From NCBI GenBank assembly GCA_022008415.1, contig JAIRBC010000004.1:1-64000 (forward strand): a DNA stretch of 64,000 nucleotides, given 5' to 3'. This document shows, in pieces, positions 16,696 to 25,979 of this stretch. The position numbers and the translations under genes are program-made. The notes under the pieces are model-generated. The model did no database searches. It saw only the letters and a list, made by a program, of their open reading frames with translations, and was not told the DNA's origin. Numbering within the stretch: position 1 is the first letter of the stretch; every line of letters starts with the position of its first letter. The DNA is from Cerina litoralis (lineage in GTDB: Bacteria; Bacteroidota; Bacteroidia; Flavobacteriales; Flavobacteriaceae).

Positions 16696-17025
16696 TTATA
16701 ATTGATTTTTTATTTTGATGAGTTCGGCCTTCACCAATTCCAATTTTTGAATGATGTCGTAATTGGTCAGCGTTTTTTGCTTTTCTTCTTTCAGATGGGT
16801 CTTGGCTCCTTCTAGGGTAAAACCGCGTTCTTTGACCAAGTGATAGATCAATTGAAGATTTTTTATATCCTGCGGGGTGAATTTTCGATTGCCCTTGGCA
16901 TTTTTTTTAGGTTGCAACACATCGAATTCCTTTTCCCAAAAACGTATCAGGGATGTATTTACCCCAAAGGCATTGGCGACCTCCCCAATACCGTAATACC
17001 TTTTTTCTGGGAGCTCTATGTGCAT
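16696..17025 (-). CDS. MerR family transcriptional regulator
   Basis: 109 residues from the ATG at 17025; the stop codon of the upstream M23 gene and this start share one base (TAATG), indicating coupling. The N-terminal winged HTH KRYYGIGEVANAFGVNTSLI with RFWEKEFDVLQPKKN is followed by RKFTPQDIKNLQLIYHLVKE and a C-terminal helix rich in Lys/Leu. There is no effector domain and no cysteines, as in the short MerR proteins common in Bacteroidota beside M23 peptidases. Target unknown; the gene's own envelope operon is plausible. Confidence 0.88.
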   Translation of the reverse strand: MHIELPEKRYYGIGEVANAFGVNTSLIRFWEKEFDVLQPKKNAKGNRKFTPQDIKNLQLIYHLVKERGFTLEGAKTHLKEEKQKTLTNYDIIQKLELVKAELIKIKNQL

Positions 17026-18002
17026 TAATCCAAGGATTGGTTTTCTTGTGAGGCATACTTCAACATATCCTCGTATTCTTCGGCCGTTAAACTGCCGTAA
17101 TAAAAATTCATGGGGTTGATGCGTTCCCCGTCCTTCCAAACCTCATAGTGGCAATGGGGCCCTTCCGACCTGCCCGTGTTTCCAACAAAGCCAATAAGAT
17201 CACCGCGTTTCACTTTTTGTCCGGGCTTTACATTGTATGCGCTCATATGACCATAAAGGCTCATGTATCCAAAGCCATGGTCAATGCGAACGTGTTTTCC
17301 GTAACCAGAGGATCTGTTGTCCGCCCGGGTCACTACCCCGTCTCCCGTGGCGTGGATGGGTGTGCCCTTGGGAGCGGAAAAGTCCATGCCCCAGTGCATC
17401 TTTCTTGCTTTTGTAAAGGGATCGGAACGCCAACCAAATCCAGAGGCCATTCGTTTTAGATCTTGATTGGGGATGGGCTGTATTGCGGGGATGGCCGCCA
17501 AGAGCTTTTCTTTCCGAGCGGCTAGCTTGGCAATCTCGTCCAAAGACTTGGATTGGATCACCATTTCTTTTTGTATGATATCTAACCGTTTGGTGGTGGC
17601 GATGATCATATCGGAATTGTTAAAGCCTTCTAGGGATTTGTATCGATTGACACCTCCAAAACCGGCCCGGCGCTGTTCGTCGGGAATGGGATTGGCCTCA
17701 AAATAAACCCTGTAGATGTTGTTGTCCCGGTCTTCTATATTGGCCAAAACCTGTTCCATTTGCTCCATTTTCTTGTTGAGGAGTTCAAATTGAAGTTCAT
17801 AATTTTTTACCTCCCGCTGCAGGGAAAGTTCTTGGGGGGTATTTAATATGCTGGTATTGAGCAATATTGCCAGGCCAAAAAACCCAAAGAGAGCCGAGCC
17901 GGCCAAGAATAGGGCGACGTTTCTATATTTTCTGGATTTCTTGGGCTCTATCTTACGATACGACAAGGTATCCGGATCGTAAAAATATTTTACTTTAGAC
18001 AT
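17025..18002 (-). CDS. M23 family murein metallopeptidase
   Basis: 325 residues. A short basic cytosolic segment (FYDPDTLSYRKIEPKKSRKY) precedes a signal-anchor helix (about 27-49). A coiled-coil stalk follows (VKNYELQFELLNKKMEQM), then a C-terminal LytM/M23 domain with HWGMDFSAPKGTPI, HVRIDHGFGYMSLYGHM and GPHCHYEVWKDG, so the zinc ligands His, Asp and His-x-His are all present and the enzyme should be active. It likely cuts peptidoglycan cross-links in the periplasm. It is the first gene of a five-gene minus-strand operon with MerR, LemA and two TPM genes, and is divergent from alaS across a 104-nt AT-rich region. Confidence 0.93.
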   Translation of the reverse strand: MSKVKYFYDPDTLSYRKIEPKKSRKYRNVALFLAGSALFGFFGLAILLNTSILNTPQELSLQREVKNYELQFELLNKKMEQMEQVLANIEDRDNNIYRVYFEANPIPDEQRRAGFGGVNRYKSLEGFNNSDMIIATTKRLDIIQKEMVIQSKSLDEIAKLAARKEKLLAAIPAIQPIPNQDLKRMASGFGWRSDPFTKARKMHWGMDFSAPKGTPIHATGDGVVTRADNRSSGYGKHVRIDHGFGYMSLYGHMSAYNVKPGQKVKRGDLIGFVGNTGRSEGPHCHYEVWKDGERINPMNFYYGSLTAEEYEDMLKYASQENQSLD

Positions 18003-18106
18003 AAGTGTATTTTATGCTATTTTTGTGCTTCTCAATAGCAAACCAAACAAATATAAAAATTGTTTTGTACAATCCGTTAAATTTATAAAAAGCTTACCAT
18101 TATCTG

Positions 18107-20743
18107 ATGAAATCCCAAGAAATAAGAGCCCGATTTTTAGATTTTTTTAAGAAGAAGGGCCATCAAATCGTTCCGTCCGCGCCTATGGTAATCAAGGATG
18201 ATCCTACCTTGATGTTCACCAATGCGGGGATGAACCAGTTCAAGGAGTTTTTTCTGGGAAATACGGTTCCAAAATACCAAAGGGTAGCGGATACCCAAAA
18301 ATGTCTTCGCGTAAGTGGTAAGCACAACGATCTGGAGGAAGTGGGCAAGGATACCTATCACCATACCATGTTCGAAATGCTCGGCAACTGGAGTTTTGGG
18401 GATGCACACGGCCGCGGTGACGGGTATTTTAAAAAAGAGGCCATTCACTGGGCCTGGGAACTGTTGACCGAAGTTTTTAAGATCGATAGGGAAAGTCTTT
18501 TTGTCTCGGTTTTTGAAGGGAGTACCGATTCTGACCAGTTGGAACTGGACCAGGAAGCCATGGATATTTGGAAAGGAATAGTTTCTGAAGACAAAATTAT
18601 ATTGGGCGATAAAAAGGACAATTTTTGGGAGATGGGCGATCAGGGGCCCTGTGGCCCTTGCTCGGAAATACATGTTGATCTGCGAACCCCTGAAGAAAAG
18701 GCAAAAGTTCCGGGGGTATCATTAGTAAATAAGGACCATCCATTGGTTGTGGAAATCTGGAACCTTGTCTTTATGCAATACAACCGCAAAGCGAATGGAA
18801 AACTAGAAGCCCTGCCGGCCAAGCACGTGGATACGGGGATGGGTTTTGAGCGGTTGTGTATGGTTCTCCAAGGCGTAAAATCTAATTATGATACCGATGT
18901 TTTTACCCCTATCATTCGTGAAATAGAAACCATCGTCAATTCAAAATACGGGAAGGACGAACCTTCAAATATTGCCATTCGCGTTATTGCAGACCATATT
19001 AGGGCGGTAGCCTTCTCTATTTCGGACGGTCAGTTGCCAAGCAATACAGGGGCCGGTTATGTGATTCGTAGAATATTGAGGAGGGCCATTAGGTATGGGT
19101 TTACTTTCTTGGGGGCCAAGGAGCCATTTATGTTCCGATTGGTCAAGGTACTGGTAGATACCATGGGCGAAACGTTCCCGGAACTCAGGGAACAACGTCA
19201 ATTGATAGAGAACGTGGTGCGGGAGGAAGAACATTCTTTTCTTAAGACCTTGGATCAAGGGTTGGTGTTGTTGGATAGTGTTTTGGCCAACACCCCGGGA
19301 AAAGAAGTGGACGGCAGAAAGGCATTCGAACTATACGACACCTACGGATTCCCTATAGATCTTACCGCATTGATTTTGGGCGAGAGAGGCTATAGTTTGG
19401 ACGAGAAAGGTTTCCATGCCGCCATGAAAAAGCAAAAAGACCGGTCCAAGGCGGCATCGCAAGTTTCCAAAGAAGATTGGGTCATCTTGGCAGACGATCT
19501 GGAACAAGAATTCGTTGGCTATGATCTATTGGAAACCCATGTGAAATTGGTTAAGTACAGAAAGGTGATTTCCAAAAAAGAGGGGGAACAATACCAGTTA
19601 GTGTTCAATTTAACCCCTTTTTATCCCGAAGGTGGCGGACAAGTAGGGGATAAGGGCTATTTGAAAGCGCCCAACGGGGATATCATCTATATACTGGATA
19701 CCAAGAGAGAGAATAATGAAATCATCCATTTAGCAAAGGACCTACCTAGGAACACTTCGGAAACCTTTAGGGTGGTCGTAGACAAGAAGCAGCGGCAACG
19801 TACGGCTGCAAACCATACGGCTACCCACTTGCTGCATCAGGCCTTACGGGAAATTCTGGGCTCGCACGTGGAACAGAAAGGTTCCGCGGTACATTCTAAA
19901 TACCTGCGTTTCGATTTTTCCCATTTTGCCAAATTGACCGCCGACCAATTGCAAGAGGTGGAACATTTTGTAAACGCGCGGATAGAAAGTCGGTTGCCTT
20001 TACAGGAAAACCGTAACGTTCCTATGGATGAGGCGTTAAGGCAGGGGGCGATGGCACTTTTTGGAGAAAAATATGGGGATGCCGTACGCACCATTCGCTT
20101 TGGACAGTCCATTGAGCTTTGTGGGGGTACCCATGTAGGGAACACTTCGGAGATATGGTTTTTTAAGATACGGTCCGAAGGTGCCGTTGCGGCAGGTATT
20201 AGGCGGATAGAGGCTATCACTGCAGATGCGGTAAAGGATTTTTATTTGGAAAATGAAAAATCCCTGGTCCAAATCAAAGAATTGCTCCACAATCCACAAG
20301 ATCCTGTGAAATCGGTCGAAGCTTTGCAAACCGAAAACTCCAGGTTAAAAAAGGAGGTAGAGGTGTTGCTAAGGGACAAAGCCAAAAACCTCAAGGGAGA
20401 TCTTTTTACCGAGATGGAGGATATTAATGGGGTTAAGTTTTTGGCCAAAAAAGTAGATTTGGACGCGGCTGGGATTAAAGATCTTTCGTTCGAAATGGGT
20501 AGCAACAGGAACGATCTATTTTTGATGTTTGCCGCGGAGCGGGACGGGAAAGCACTACTGTCCTGCTATATTTCCAAGGAATTGGCGGCCCAACGGAACT
20601 TAAATGCCGGCACCATAGTCCGGGAACTTGGGAAATACATCAAGGGCGGCGGGGGAGGCCAGACTTTCTTTGCCACCGCCGGGGGAAAGAACCCTGCGGG
20701 GATAGCGGAGGCCTTGGAAAAAGTAAGAGATTATTTGAAATAG
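18107..20743 (+). CDS. alaS: alanyl-tRNA synthetase
   Basis: 878 residues, full length. It charges tRNA-Ala. Visible: the class II core from the start ([41 protein letters not shown]), the editing domain zinc motif [13 protein letters not shown] with the later [12 protein letters not shown] (HxxxH and CxxxH ligands present), and the C-terminal DHHA1 domain ending [17 protein letters not shown]. It is divergent from the M23 gene and followed by a short hairpin at 20754-20772. Confidence 0.97.
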   Translation: MKSQEIRARFLDFFKKKGHQIVPSAPMVIKDDPTLMFTNAGMNQFKEFFLGNTVPKYQRVADTQKCLRVSGKHNDLEEVGKDTYHHTMFEMLGNWSFGDAHGRGDGYFKKEAIHWAWELLTEVFKIDRESLFVSVFEGSTDSDQLELDQEAMDIWKGIVSEDKIILGDKKDNFWEMGDQGPCGPCSEIHVDLRTPEEKAKVPGVSLVNKDHPLVVEIWNLVFMQYNRKANGKLEALPAKHVDTGMGFERLCMVLQGVKSNYDTDVFTPIIREIETIVNSKYGKDEPSNIAIRVIADHIRAVAFSISDGQLPSNTGAGYVIRRILRRAIRYGFTFLGAKEPFMFRLVKVLVDTMGETFPELREQRQLIENVVREEEHSFLKTLDQGLVLLDSVLANTPGKEVDGRKAFELYDTYGFPIDLTALILGERGYSLDEKGFHAAMKKQKDRSKAASQVSKEDWVILADDLEQEFVGYDLLETHVKLVKYRKVISKKEGEQYQLVFNLTPFYPEGGGQVGDKGYLKAPNGDIIYILDTKRENNEIIHLAKDLPRNTSETFRVVVDKKQRQRTAANHTATHLLHQALREILGSHVEQKGSAVHSKYLRFDFSHFAKLTADQLQEVEHFVNARIESRLPLQENRNVPMDEALRQGAMALFGEKYGDAVRTIRFGQSIELCGGTHVGNTSEIWFFKIRSEGAVAAGIRRIEAITADAVKDFYLENEKSLVQIKELLHNPQDPVKSVEALQTENSRLKKEVEVLLRDKAKNLKGDLFTEMEDINGVKFLAKKVDLDAAGIKDLSFEMGSNRNDLFLMFAAERDGKALLSCYISKELAAQRNLNAGTIVRELGKYIKGGGGGQTFFATAGGKNPAGIAEALEKVRDYLK

Positions 20744-20753
20744 GGAAAACTTC

Positions 20754-20772
20754 AAAGGTTTCCGAAACCTTT
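20754..20772 (+). terminator. weak terminator-like hairpin after alaS
   Basis: AAAGGTTT pairs perfectly with AAACCTTT around a CCG loop, 10 nt after the alaS stop. Only a short T stretch follows, so it may be partial or serve as a processing site before the next co-directional gene. Confidence 0.5.
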
Positions 20773-20793
20773 TGGGTCTTAAAATCCGACTCC

Positions 20794-21756
20794 ATGAAAC
20801 TCCAAACTAAAATCCCGCTCTCTAAAGCAGAACATCCCATCGATTATCAGGGTCAGGTGTTGCTATTGGGGTCTTGTTTTTCTGAGAATATTGGGGAAAA
20901 GTTGGACTATTTTAAGTTTAGAACCCTAAGGAATCCCTTTGGTATACTGTTTCATCCCAAGGCTATTGAGAATTTAGTACGCAGGGCTATTCAAAAAGAT
21001 TACTATTTAGAAAATGAGGTTTTCTTCCACAACGAACGTTGGCACTGTTTCGATGCCCATTCCGATTTGAGCGATGTTTCCAGGGAAAACTTGATCCAAA
21101 GACTCAACCGGAGCCTTCAAGCAACGAGAGAACAGATCCAGAAAGCTTCCCATATCATCCTAACTTTGGGTACGGCGTGGACATATCGCCATATTAAGAT
21201 CGGACACATAGTGGCTAATTGCCATAAAGTCCCCCAATCGGAGTTTTCAAAAGAATTGTTGTCCGTGGAGGATATTTTAAATAGCCTAAACTACATCGTG
21301 GACATCATTGGTACTGTCAACCAACATGCCGATATTGTATTTACCGTATCCCCGGTAAGACATTTAAAGGACGGGTTTGTGGAAAATCAGCGTAGTAAGG
21401 CTCATTTGATCTCGGCACTATATCGAATTATTGAAATATCTAAAATCTTAAATCCGAAATCATACTTTGAGAGTTACGAACTTATGATGGACGAGCTTCG
21501 CGACTATCGTTTTTATGCCGATGACATGGTTCACCCTAACGCCTTGGCCATCGATTATATCTGGGAAAGGTTCACCGAAGTTTGGATTTCCGATACCGCT
21601 TTTCCCACCATGGAAAAAATCGATACAATTCAGAAAGGATTGCTCCATAGGCCGTTTAACCCGGAGTCTGGGCAACATCGACAGTTTGTAGGATCGCTCC
21701 AGGAAAAAATCGATTTTTTACAGCGGCAGCATCCATTTATGGTGTTTGGAAAGTAG
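20794..21756 (+). CDS. GSCFA domain protein
   Basis: 320 residues. The N-terminal motif LLLGSCFSENIGEKLDYFKF contains the GSCFA-type signature (here GSCFSENIG) of this SGNH-like family. HIILTLGTAWTYRH, VFTVSPVRHLKDG and the late YADDMVHPNALAIDYIWERF provide the other conserved blocks (an Asp and His positioned like the SGNH triad). Typical length. No signal peptide, so cytosolic. Family members lack an assigned reaction; an esterase-type activity is inference. Expressed 50 nt behind alaS. Confidence 0.9.
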   Translation: MKLQTKIPLSKAEHPIDYQGQVLLLGSCFSENIGEKLDYFKFRTLRNPFGILFHPKAIENLVRRAIQKDYYLENEVFFHNERWHCFDAHSDLSDVSRENLIQRLNRSLQATREQIQKASHIILTLGTAWTYRHIKIGHIVANCHKVPQSEFSKELLSVEDILNSLNYIVDIIGTVNQHADIVFTVSPVRHLKDGFVENQRSKAHLISALYRIIEISKILNPKSYFESYELMMDELRDYRFYADDMVHPNALAIDYIWERFTEVWISDTAFPTMEKIDTIQKGLLHRPFNPESGQHRQFVGSLQEKIDFLQRQHPFMVFGK

Positions 21757-21974
21757 GGGGGAAGGCCAAATCTTTAGGTATGTACGTGTTCGTTGACCGC
21801 TCGCTTAACCAGAATCTAATCCTTCTTTGAAGGTTTGCCCACGCCGTTTCGAGCGATGGGCAGTTGGATGATTTTACGGCATTTTATGAGATTAAATTTC
21901 ACCAAACACGTAAGCTTATAAACCGAAAAGAAATCCTGAATATCCAGGTTTCTAATCGGAAGTAGTATTTAATC

Positions 21975-21982
21975 TAACTTTG
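21975..21982 (+). promoter_or_regulatory. candidate -7 element TAACTTTG, near-leaderless
   Basis: It matches the Bacteroidota -7 consensus TAnnTTTG and ends 5 nt before the ATG at 21988, so the transcript would start at or next to the start codon. No TTG is visible at the usual -33 distance, so confidence is modest. Confidence 0.4.
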
Positions 21983-21987
21983 TTGTT

Positions 21988-22602
21988 ATGAAAAAATTCC
22001 TTTTCGGCGTCCTTATCACTTTGGCTTTGGTGCTGGTCTTTCGCTCGTGCAAAGCAGATAAGACCGAAAAATCGATACTGACGGAGAATTCCATGTTGAT
22101 ACAACAAGAGATCCAGAACGTTTCCAAGTTGATCGTAACCGAGGGTCATTTTGCTGAGGTATACAATTACAAGGATTCCCAACAATTGTTCGGACCCCTT
22201 ATCACTGCCGATAAAAAGGCATTGGTGGTGGTCAACGCCGAGGTGACCGTGGCATACGACCTAGCAAAAATTAAATTTCACGTGGATGAAAAAACCAAGA
22301 CGCTACAGATTTTAAGCATTCCCCAACCCGAGATCAAGTTAAATCCCGATTTTGAATATTACGATGTAACCGCTGATTATCTCAATCCATTTAAGGCAGA
22401 GGACTACAACGAGATAAAAAATAATGTAAAGGCTTCCTTGATGAAGAAAGTAGAGGCCTCCAGCTTAAAATCCAACGCTAAAAACCGATTGATCAGCGAA
22501 CTTTCCAAATTCTATATCCTAACGCATTCTATGGGCTGGAAATTGGTTTATGGCGATCAAATCTTAGAGCGTATAGAGGACTTAAATGCCATAAAGGATT
22601 AA
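21988..22602 (+). CDS. DUF4230 domain protein
   Basis: 204 residues. An N-terminal hydrophobic segment (KKFLFGVLITLALVLVFRSC) anchors the protein or acts as a signal. The body shows DUF4230 features: an ILTENSMLIQQEIQNVSKL start, a TEGHFAEVYNYKD strand, KALVVVNAEVTVAYDLAKIK and the tail SMGWKLVYGD. Probably an extracytoplasmic membrane-tethered protein of unknown role, common in Bacteroidota. The 231-nt gap before it holds a GCCCA/TGGGC inverted pair but no gene that I can see. Confidence 0.85.
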   Translation: MKKFLFGVLITLALVLVFRSCKADKTEKSILTENSMLIQQEIQNVSKLIVTEGHFAEVYNYKDSQQLFGPLITADKKALVVVNAEVTVAYDLAKIKFHVDEKTKTLQILSIPQPEIKLNPDFEYYDVTADYLNPFKAEDYNEIKNNVKASLMKKVEASSLKSNAKNRLISELSKFYILTHSMGWKLVYGDQILERIEDLNAIKD

Positions 22603-22623
22603 CAACAGCCGCCTACTACATTT

Positions 22624-23889
22624 TTATTTTACCCACGCGTCGGCCCATATAATATATTGTTCCCAATCGTAATCGGTAACATCGTGTTTGCCCGTTCTGA
22701 TATGGTAAGACACCGTGCTGCCGACGGGGGCGTTCGGTTTTGGCATTTCTTTTGATCCAATGCCGTTTATACCAAATAAGGCAAAGACCTCTGTAGCGTA
22801 ATAAGCAGAAAGGAACTCTCCTCTGGGATCGGCCCATCGGTCATCTACCGCACTGGCGACATACAAAGGTCTGGGTGCGATCAATGCCAAAAGTTCGTGC
22901 TGATCTACAGGTAATGCTTCTTCGTTATTGTTGTAATTTTTAAAGTTTTCGCAAAACCAAAGCGGAAAGGAAGCGTTGATCTTTCCGATCGTCTCCCCAA
23001 ACTTTCTCTTGGACAACGCGGCCCCGCCACATCCAGAATCGTTAGAAATAACCCCGGCAAACCTTGCGTCCGTGGCTCCCGCCCATAAGGCAGCCTTTCC
23101 TAAACGCGAATGTCCAAAAACTACGATCCGGGAAGCGTCGATATCAGCTTGGTTTTCCAAATAATCCAAGGCACGGCCATAGCCCCATGCCCAGGCGGCA
23201 ATTTTCCCCCATTCATCGGGCTTTGGTTTGTTTTGTCCGTCACCGTACAGGAGCGGTTGGACACCATCTTCATAATCATCCCTGTCGGGTGCGACTTCTC
23301 CATAGTAGATCGTTGCAAGGCCATGGCCTGCATCGATAAGTTTCTCTATTGGCCAGCGGTTAGAGCGCACGCCACGGGCAGATTCCGAGGGTGTATGGTC
23401 GGTGATTCCCAAAGATTCGGAATTCCTTGTCCAAGCCTTGGGTACGATAATGTCCGTGTCGGTGGAGACGGTATGGTTCCCAAAAAAGTTATATCCCAAA
23501 AAAATGGGAGCCTTGTCTACGTTTTTCGGCAGGTATAACAAAATAACAAAACTTAGGATCTGTCCTTTATGGTTAAAGGTGAGCTGTACCTGTCTGCGGG
23601 TGGCCTTGCCGTTTAGTGCGTTGCCCGACCTTTCCAAGACCTTTGTTCCCGAGATATCCAATTTTTCGGGCACCTTACCATAAACTTGGGTTTCAAAAAA
23701 GGAATACAATTCAGGTCTTCGGATCTCGTTCCATTCCTGTGCGGTCCCTATTTTATCTCCATCGAAAGTAGTAAGGGCATCAGGCAGTTTAAAGGTCGGT
23801 ACCTTGGACTCGTCGTAGTTCGTCATTATTTGCGAAAATAATTTAGGTGAAAATTGTAAAAGAACCAGAAGTAGAAAGACTTTTTGCAT
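22624..23889 (-). CDS. CE15-like glucuronoyl esterase (alpha/beta hydrolase)
   Basis: 421 residues with a signal peptide (MQKVFLLLVLLQFSPKLFSQ). The alpha/beta hydrolase body has the nucleophile elbow GHSRLGKAALWAGA (Ser near residue 258), SNDSGCGGAALSKR, LIAPRPLYVASAVDDRWADP and the His-bearing YHIRTGKHDVTDYDW, the layout of CE15 4-O-methyl-glucuronoyl methylesterases. In characterised enzymes the elbow is usually GCSRxGKGA; here Cys is His. Probably a periplasmic or secreted enzyme cutting ester links between glucuronic acid side chains and lignin or other alcohols. No SusCD or other CAZymes lie nearby in this window. Substrate uncertain. Confidence 0.8.
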   Translation of the reverse strand: MQKVFLLLVLLQFSPKLFSQIMTNYDESKVPTFKLPDALTTFDGDKIGTAQEWNEIRRPELYSFFETQVYGKVPEKLDISGTKVLERSGNALNGKATRRQVQLTFNHKGQILSFVILLYLPKNVDKAPIFLGYNFFGNHTVSTDTDIIVPKAWTRNSESLGITDHTPSESARGVRSNRWPIEKLIDAGHGLATIYYGEVAPDRDDYEDGVQPLLYGDGQNKPKPDEWGKIAAWAWGYGRALDYLENQADIDASRIVVFGHSRLGKAALWAGATDARFAGVISNDSGCGGAALSKRKFGETIGKINASFPLWFCENFKNYNNNEEALPVDQHELLALIAPRPLYVASAVDDRWADPRGEFLSAYYATEVFALFGINGIGSKEMPKPNAPVGSTVSYHIRTGKHDVTDYDWEQYIIWADAWVK

Positions 23890-23953
23890 GGTTTAAAAGG
23901 TGGTGAGTTAATGGTTGATGGTATTGTCGTTCATGTGCGACCAAACTATCAAT

Positions 23954-23997
23954 TTTGAGTTTGTCCCGATAGCTAACGGGATTGAGTTTGGGTTTTT
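23954..23997. repeat. TCCCG/CGGGA hairpin flanked by TTGAGTTTG words, reaching into the hydroxylase C-terminus
   Basis: TTTTGAGTTTGTCCCGAT and CGGGATTGAGTTTGGGTTTT surround an 8-nt loop; the stem is TCCCG (23964-23968) with CGGGA (23977-23981). It resembles the element at 14747-14799. The hydroxylase stop codon (23973-23975) lies in the loop, so the last residues QTQSR are encoded by the repeat. Confidence 0.6.
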
Positions 23998-25733
23998 CTA
24001 CCCGCCAACCCCAATCCGTCATCTATCAAATGTCCGATTTTTGGATTTTCTTGCTTCACTTTTTCCAAATAAGCCTCAATTTCATGCGCAAAATCTTCAT
24101 TAGAACTGTTTTTAGCCAACTCATAGAGTTCTACCGAAAGAAGCCAATCTTGTGGAAAATTCGATTTTATTTCCCGGAATACCTTATTTCTGGAAATCGT
24201 GGTGTTGCTGCCTTCCCTAAAATCCCGTACTTGCCGGTAAAGTTGTTCCAATTTTTCGGTTCTTTTCTTTTTCTGGGTCGTTGTGGTAGAGCTGCTGGTT
24301 TGATGGGTCACCAGATCAAAACTGTTTACATCGGCGGGGCCGTTGAAGGCCGAAACCACTTGTCGGCCAATAGCCATATTATAAACGTTGCCCTTCGATT
24401 CAAAAATGATTTTTCCCTGATGGGTTACCCGACAATTCTTAAAGGTTATCAAGAGTATTTTACCCTGTAGGTTTCGGGTTCCGGTGATAATTTCGCCCGA
24501 TACGGATATCCCACCTTCAAATTCCAGGTTCACGGTCTCGCCTTCATAAATGTTGTACGCCTTAAGGTCTCTTGGCCCCATGTCCTCAATGGCCAGGTTT
24601 ATACTTTTTAACTTGCCTATAGGCGTGCCAAATCCGTCCGGGTGATGTCGGATACTGTGTCCTACCAATTCTTTTTCCCGATAGGATAATGCAGTGTTGC
24701 CCTTGGTTTGTATATAGATAGGTTTTCCTTCATCTTCCAGGACACTGTCAAATACTCCGGAAATCTGTAGCCCGGTGCTGAGTTCCACAGTGCCGAGGGC
24801 TTTGGAATTGATGAGCTTTTTAACGCCATCCAGTCCGCCCTTACGCAAGGCCATAGTGTTTGCAAATTCCTCCAGCACTTGACTGAGAAAAGCAAAATTG
24901 GGGGTGACAAATAGTTGTGGTTGCGGTTGGGTGATATCAAAAGAGGTATGGGCGGCCTCGATTGAATAAGGCAGCTTTTTAACTTTTTCCGTTAAACAAG
25001 CAGCGCTTTCCCCAATTGAGGAAAGCAGGCCGGCACCATAGATCTTAGGGTTTTCCATAGGGCCGATAAGTCCGTATTCCACCGTCCACCAATGTAGGTT
25101 GCGGATCAGTGCCATTTCACTGGGTTCGCCCATGTTGTTCTGAAGGTCCTCGATATGTTTTTCTGCACGGTCTATTTCATCTAACGGTGTGTCCGAGGCT
25201 TCCTTGATGATAGACAGATGCCGCACCGCTTCATAAAGTTCATGATCCTTACCACTAGAGATGGCTTTACAACCAATTTCCCCGAACCTACGGAGGTATT
25301 CTGCGTATTCCGGATTGGCGATGATGGGGGCATGACCGGCCCCTTCGTGAATAATATCCGGGGCAGGGGTATATTCTATATGGTCCAATTGCCGTATGTC
25401 TGAAGCGATGACAAGTACGTTATAAGCCTGAAATTCCATAAAGGCCGAGGGCGGAATAAATCCGTCCACTGCCACCGCAGCCCATCCAATTTCCTTTAAG
25501 ATGCGGTTCATTCCGTACATATTTGGAATGCTATCTATTGAAATCCCGGTTTTCTTGAGTCCATCCAGGTAGGAGTCATGGGCTACACGCTTAAGAAAAT
25601 CTACATTCTTTCGCATCACATACCTCCATACTGCTTGGTCTATAGGGGAATAATCTTCATAATTTTGCGGCTTAATGTACTGTTTTAAGCGTATCGGCAA
25701 TTTGTCCAGGATGTAGTTGCTTTCATAGGCCAT
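23973..25733 (-). CDS. aromatic amino acid hydroxylase (phenylalanine 4-hydroxylase-like) with long C-terminal extension
   Basis: 586 residues from the ATG at 25733 (MAYESNYILDKLPIRLKQYI); the frame to 25793 adds an unlikely leader. The catalytic domain occupies about 1-340: YTPAPDIIHEGAGHAPII carries the two iron-ligand His residues, and GLIGPMENPKIYGAGLLSSIGE supplies the Glu ligand region. It should hydroxylate phenylalanine (or tyrosine/tryptophan) using a tetrahydropterin cofactor and O2. Beyond it lie about 240 residues without an obvious family: a beta-rich part (VNLEFEGGISVSGEIITGTR), a Thr/Ser linker SSSTTTTQKKK and a helical Lys/Glu-rich end. Bacterial PAH is usually about 270-300 residues; long forms are known in Flavobacteriia. 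Preceded by a strong hairpin at 25807-25838. Confidence 0.87.
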   Translation of the reverse strand: MAYESNYILDKLPIRLKQYIKPQNYEDYSPIDQAVWRYVMRKNVDFLKRVAHDSYLDGLKKTGISIDSIPNMYGMNRILKEIGWAAVAVDGFIPPSAFMEFQAYNVLVIASDIRQLDHIEYTPAPDIIHEGAGHAPIIANPEYAEYLRRFGEIGCKAISSGKDHELYEAVRHLSIIKEASDTPLDEIDRAEKHIEDLQNNMGEPSEMALIRNLHWWTVEYGLIGPMENPKIYGAGLLSSIGESAACLTEKVKKLPYSIEAAHTSFDITQPQPQLFVTPNFAFLSQVLEEFANTMALRKGGLDGVKKLINSKALGTVELSTGLQISGVFDSVLEDEGKPIYIQTKGNTALSYREKELVGHSIRHHPDGFGTPIGKLKSINLAIEDMGPRDLKAYNIYEGETVNLEFEGGISVSGEIITGTRNLQGKILLITFKNCRVTHQGKIIFESKGNVYNMAIGRQVVSAFNGPADVNSFDLVTHQTSSSTTTTQKKKRTEKLEQLYRQVRDFREGSNTTISRNKVFREIKSNFPQDWLLSVELYELAKNSSNEDFAHEIEAYLEKVKQENPKIGHLIDDGLGLAGRKTQTQSR

Positions 25734-25806
25734 TGAACCGGTAATTTCTTCGCTTAAAGATACAAAAAACGAGTTCTTGTAACAAGGGAACAAGCGCTTT
25801 GAAAAG

Positions 25807-25838
25807 AAAGCCTCGACCCAATGAAGAGTCGAGGCTTT
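25807..25838 (-). terminator. strong hairpin between the DUF4136 gene and the hydroxylase gene
   Basis: AAAGCCTCGAC (25807-25817) pairs perfectly with GTCGAGGCTTT (25828-25838) around a 10-nt loop. On the minus strand the second arm runs into TTTCTTTTC, consistent with an intrinsic terminator for the DUF4136 gene; it could also attenuate the hydroxylase gene 74 nt further on. Confidence 0.7.
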
Positions 25839-25967
25839 CCCAGAAGTTTAAACCACTTCTTAAATAAAAAACTTATGGGCCACTTCTCGGGCAACCATTT
25901 GGTGGCCGAAACGGTTATGGTGGCTTACTATTTTCGTGTGTGTCCATTCCGTCGAATGTCTGAACTT

Positions 25968-25979
25968 TATAGACGGATA
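25968..25979. repeat. TATAGACGGATA word next to a stop codon
   Basis: This is one of three copies of TATAGACGGAYA in the window (also 32207-32217 and 42845-42856). It directly abuts the stop codon of the DUF4136 gene on its downstream side. A GTGTGTCC partner lies at about 25937-25944. Confidence 0.55.
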
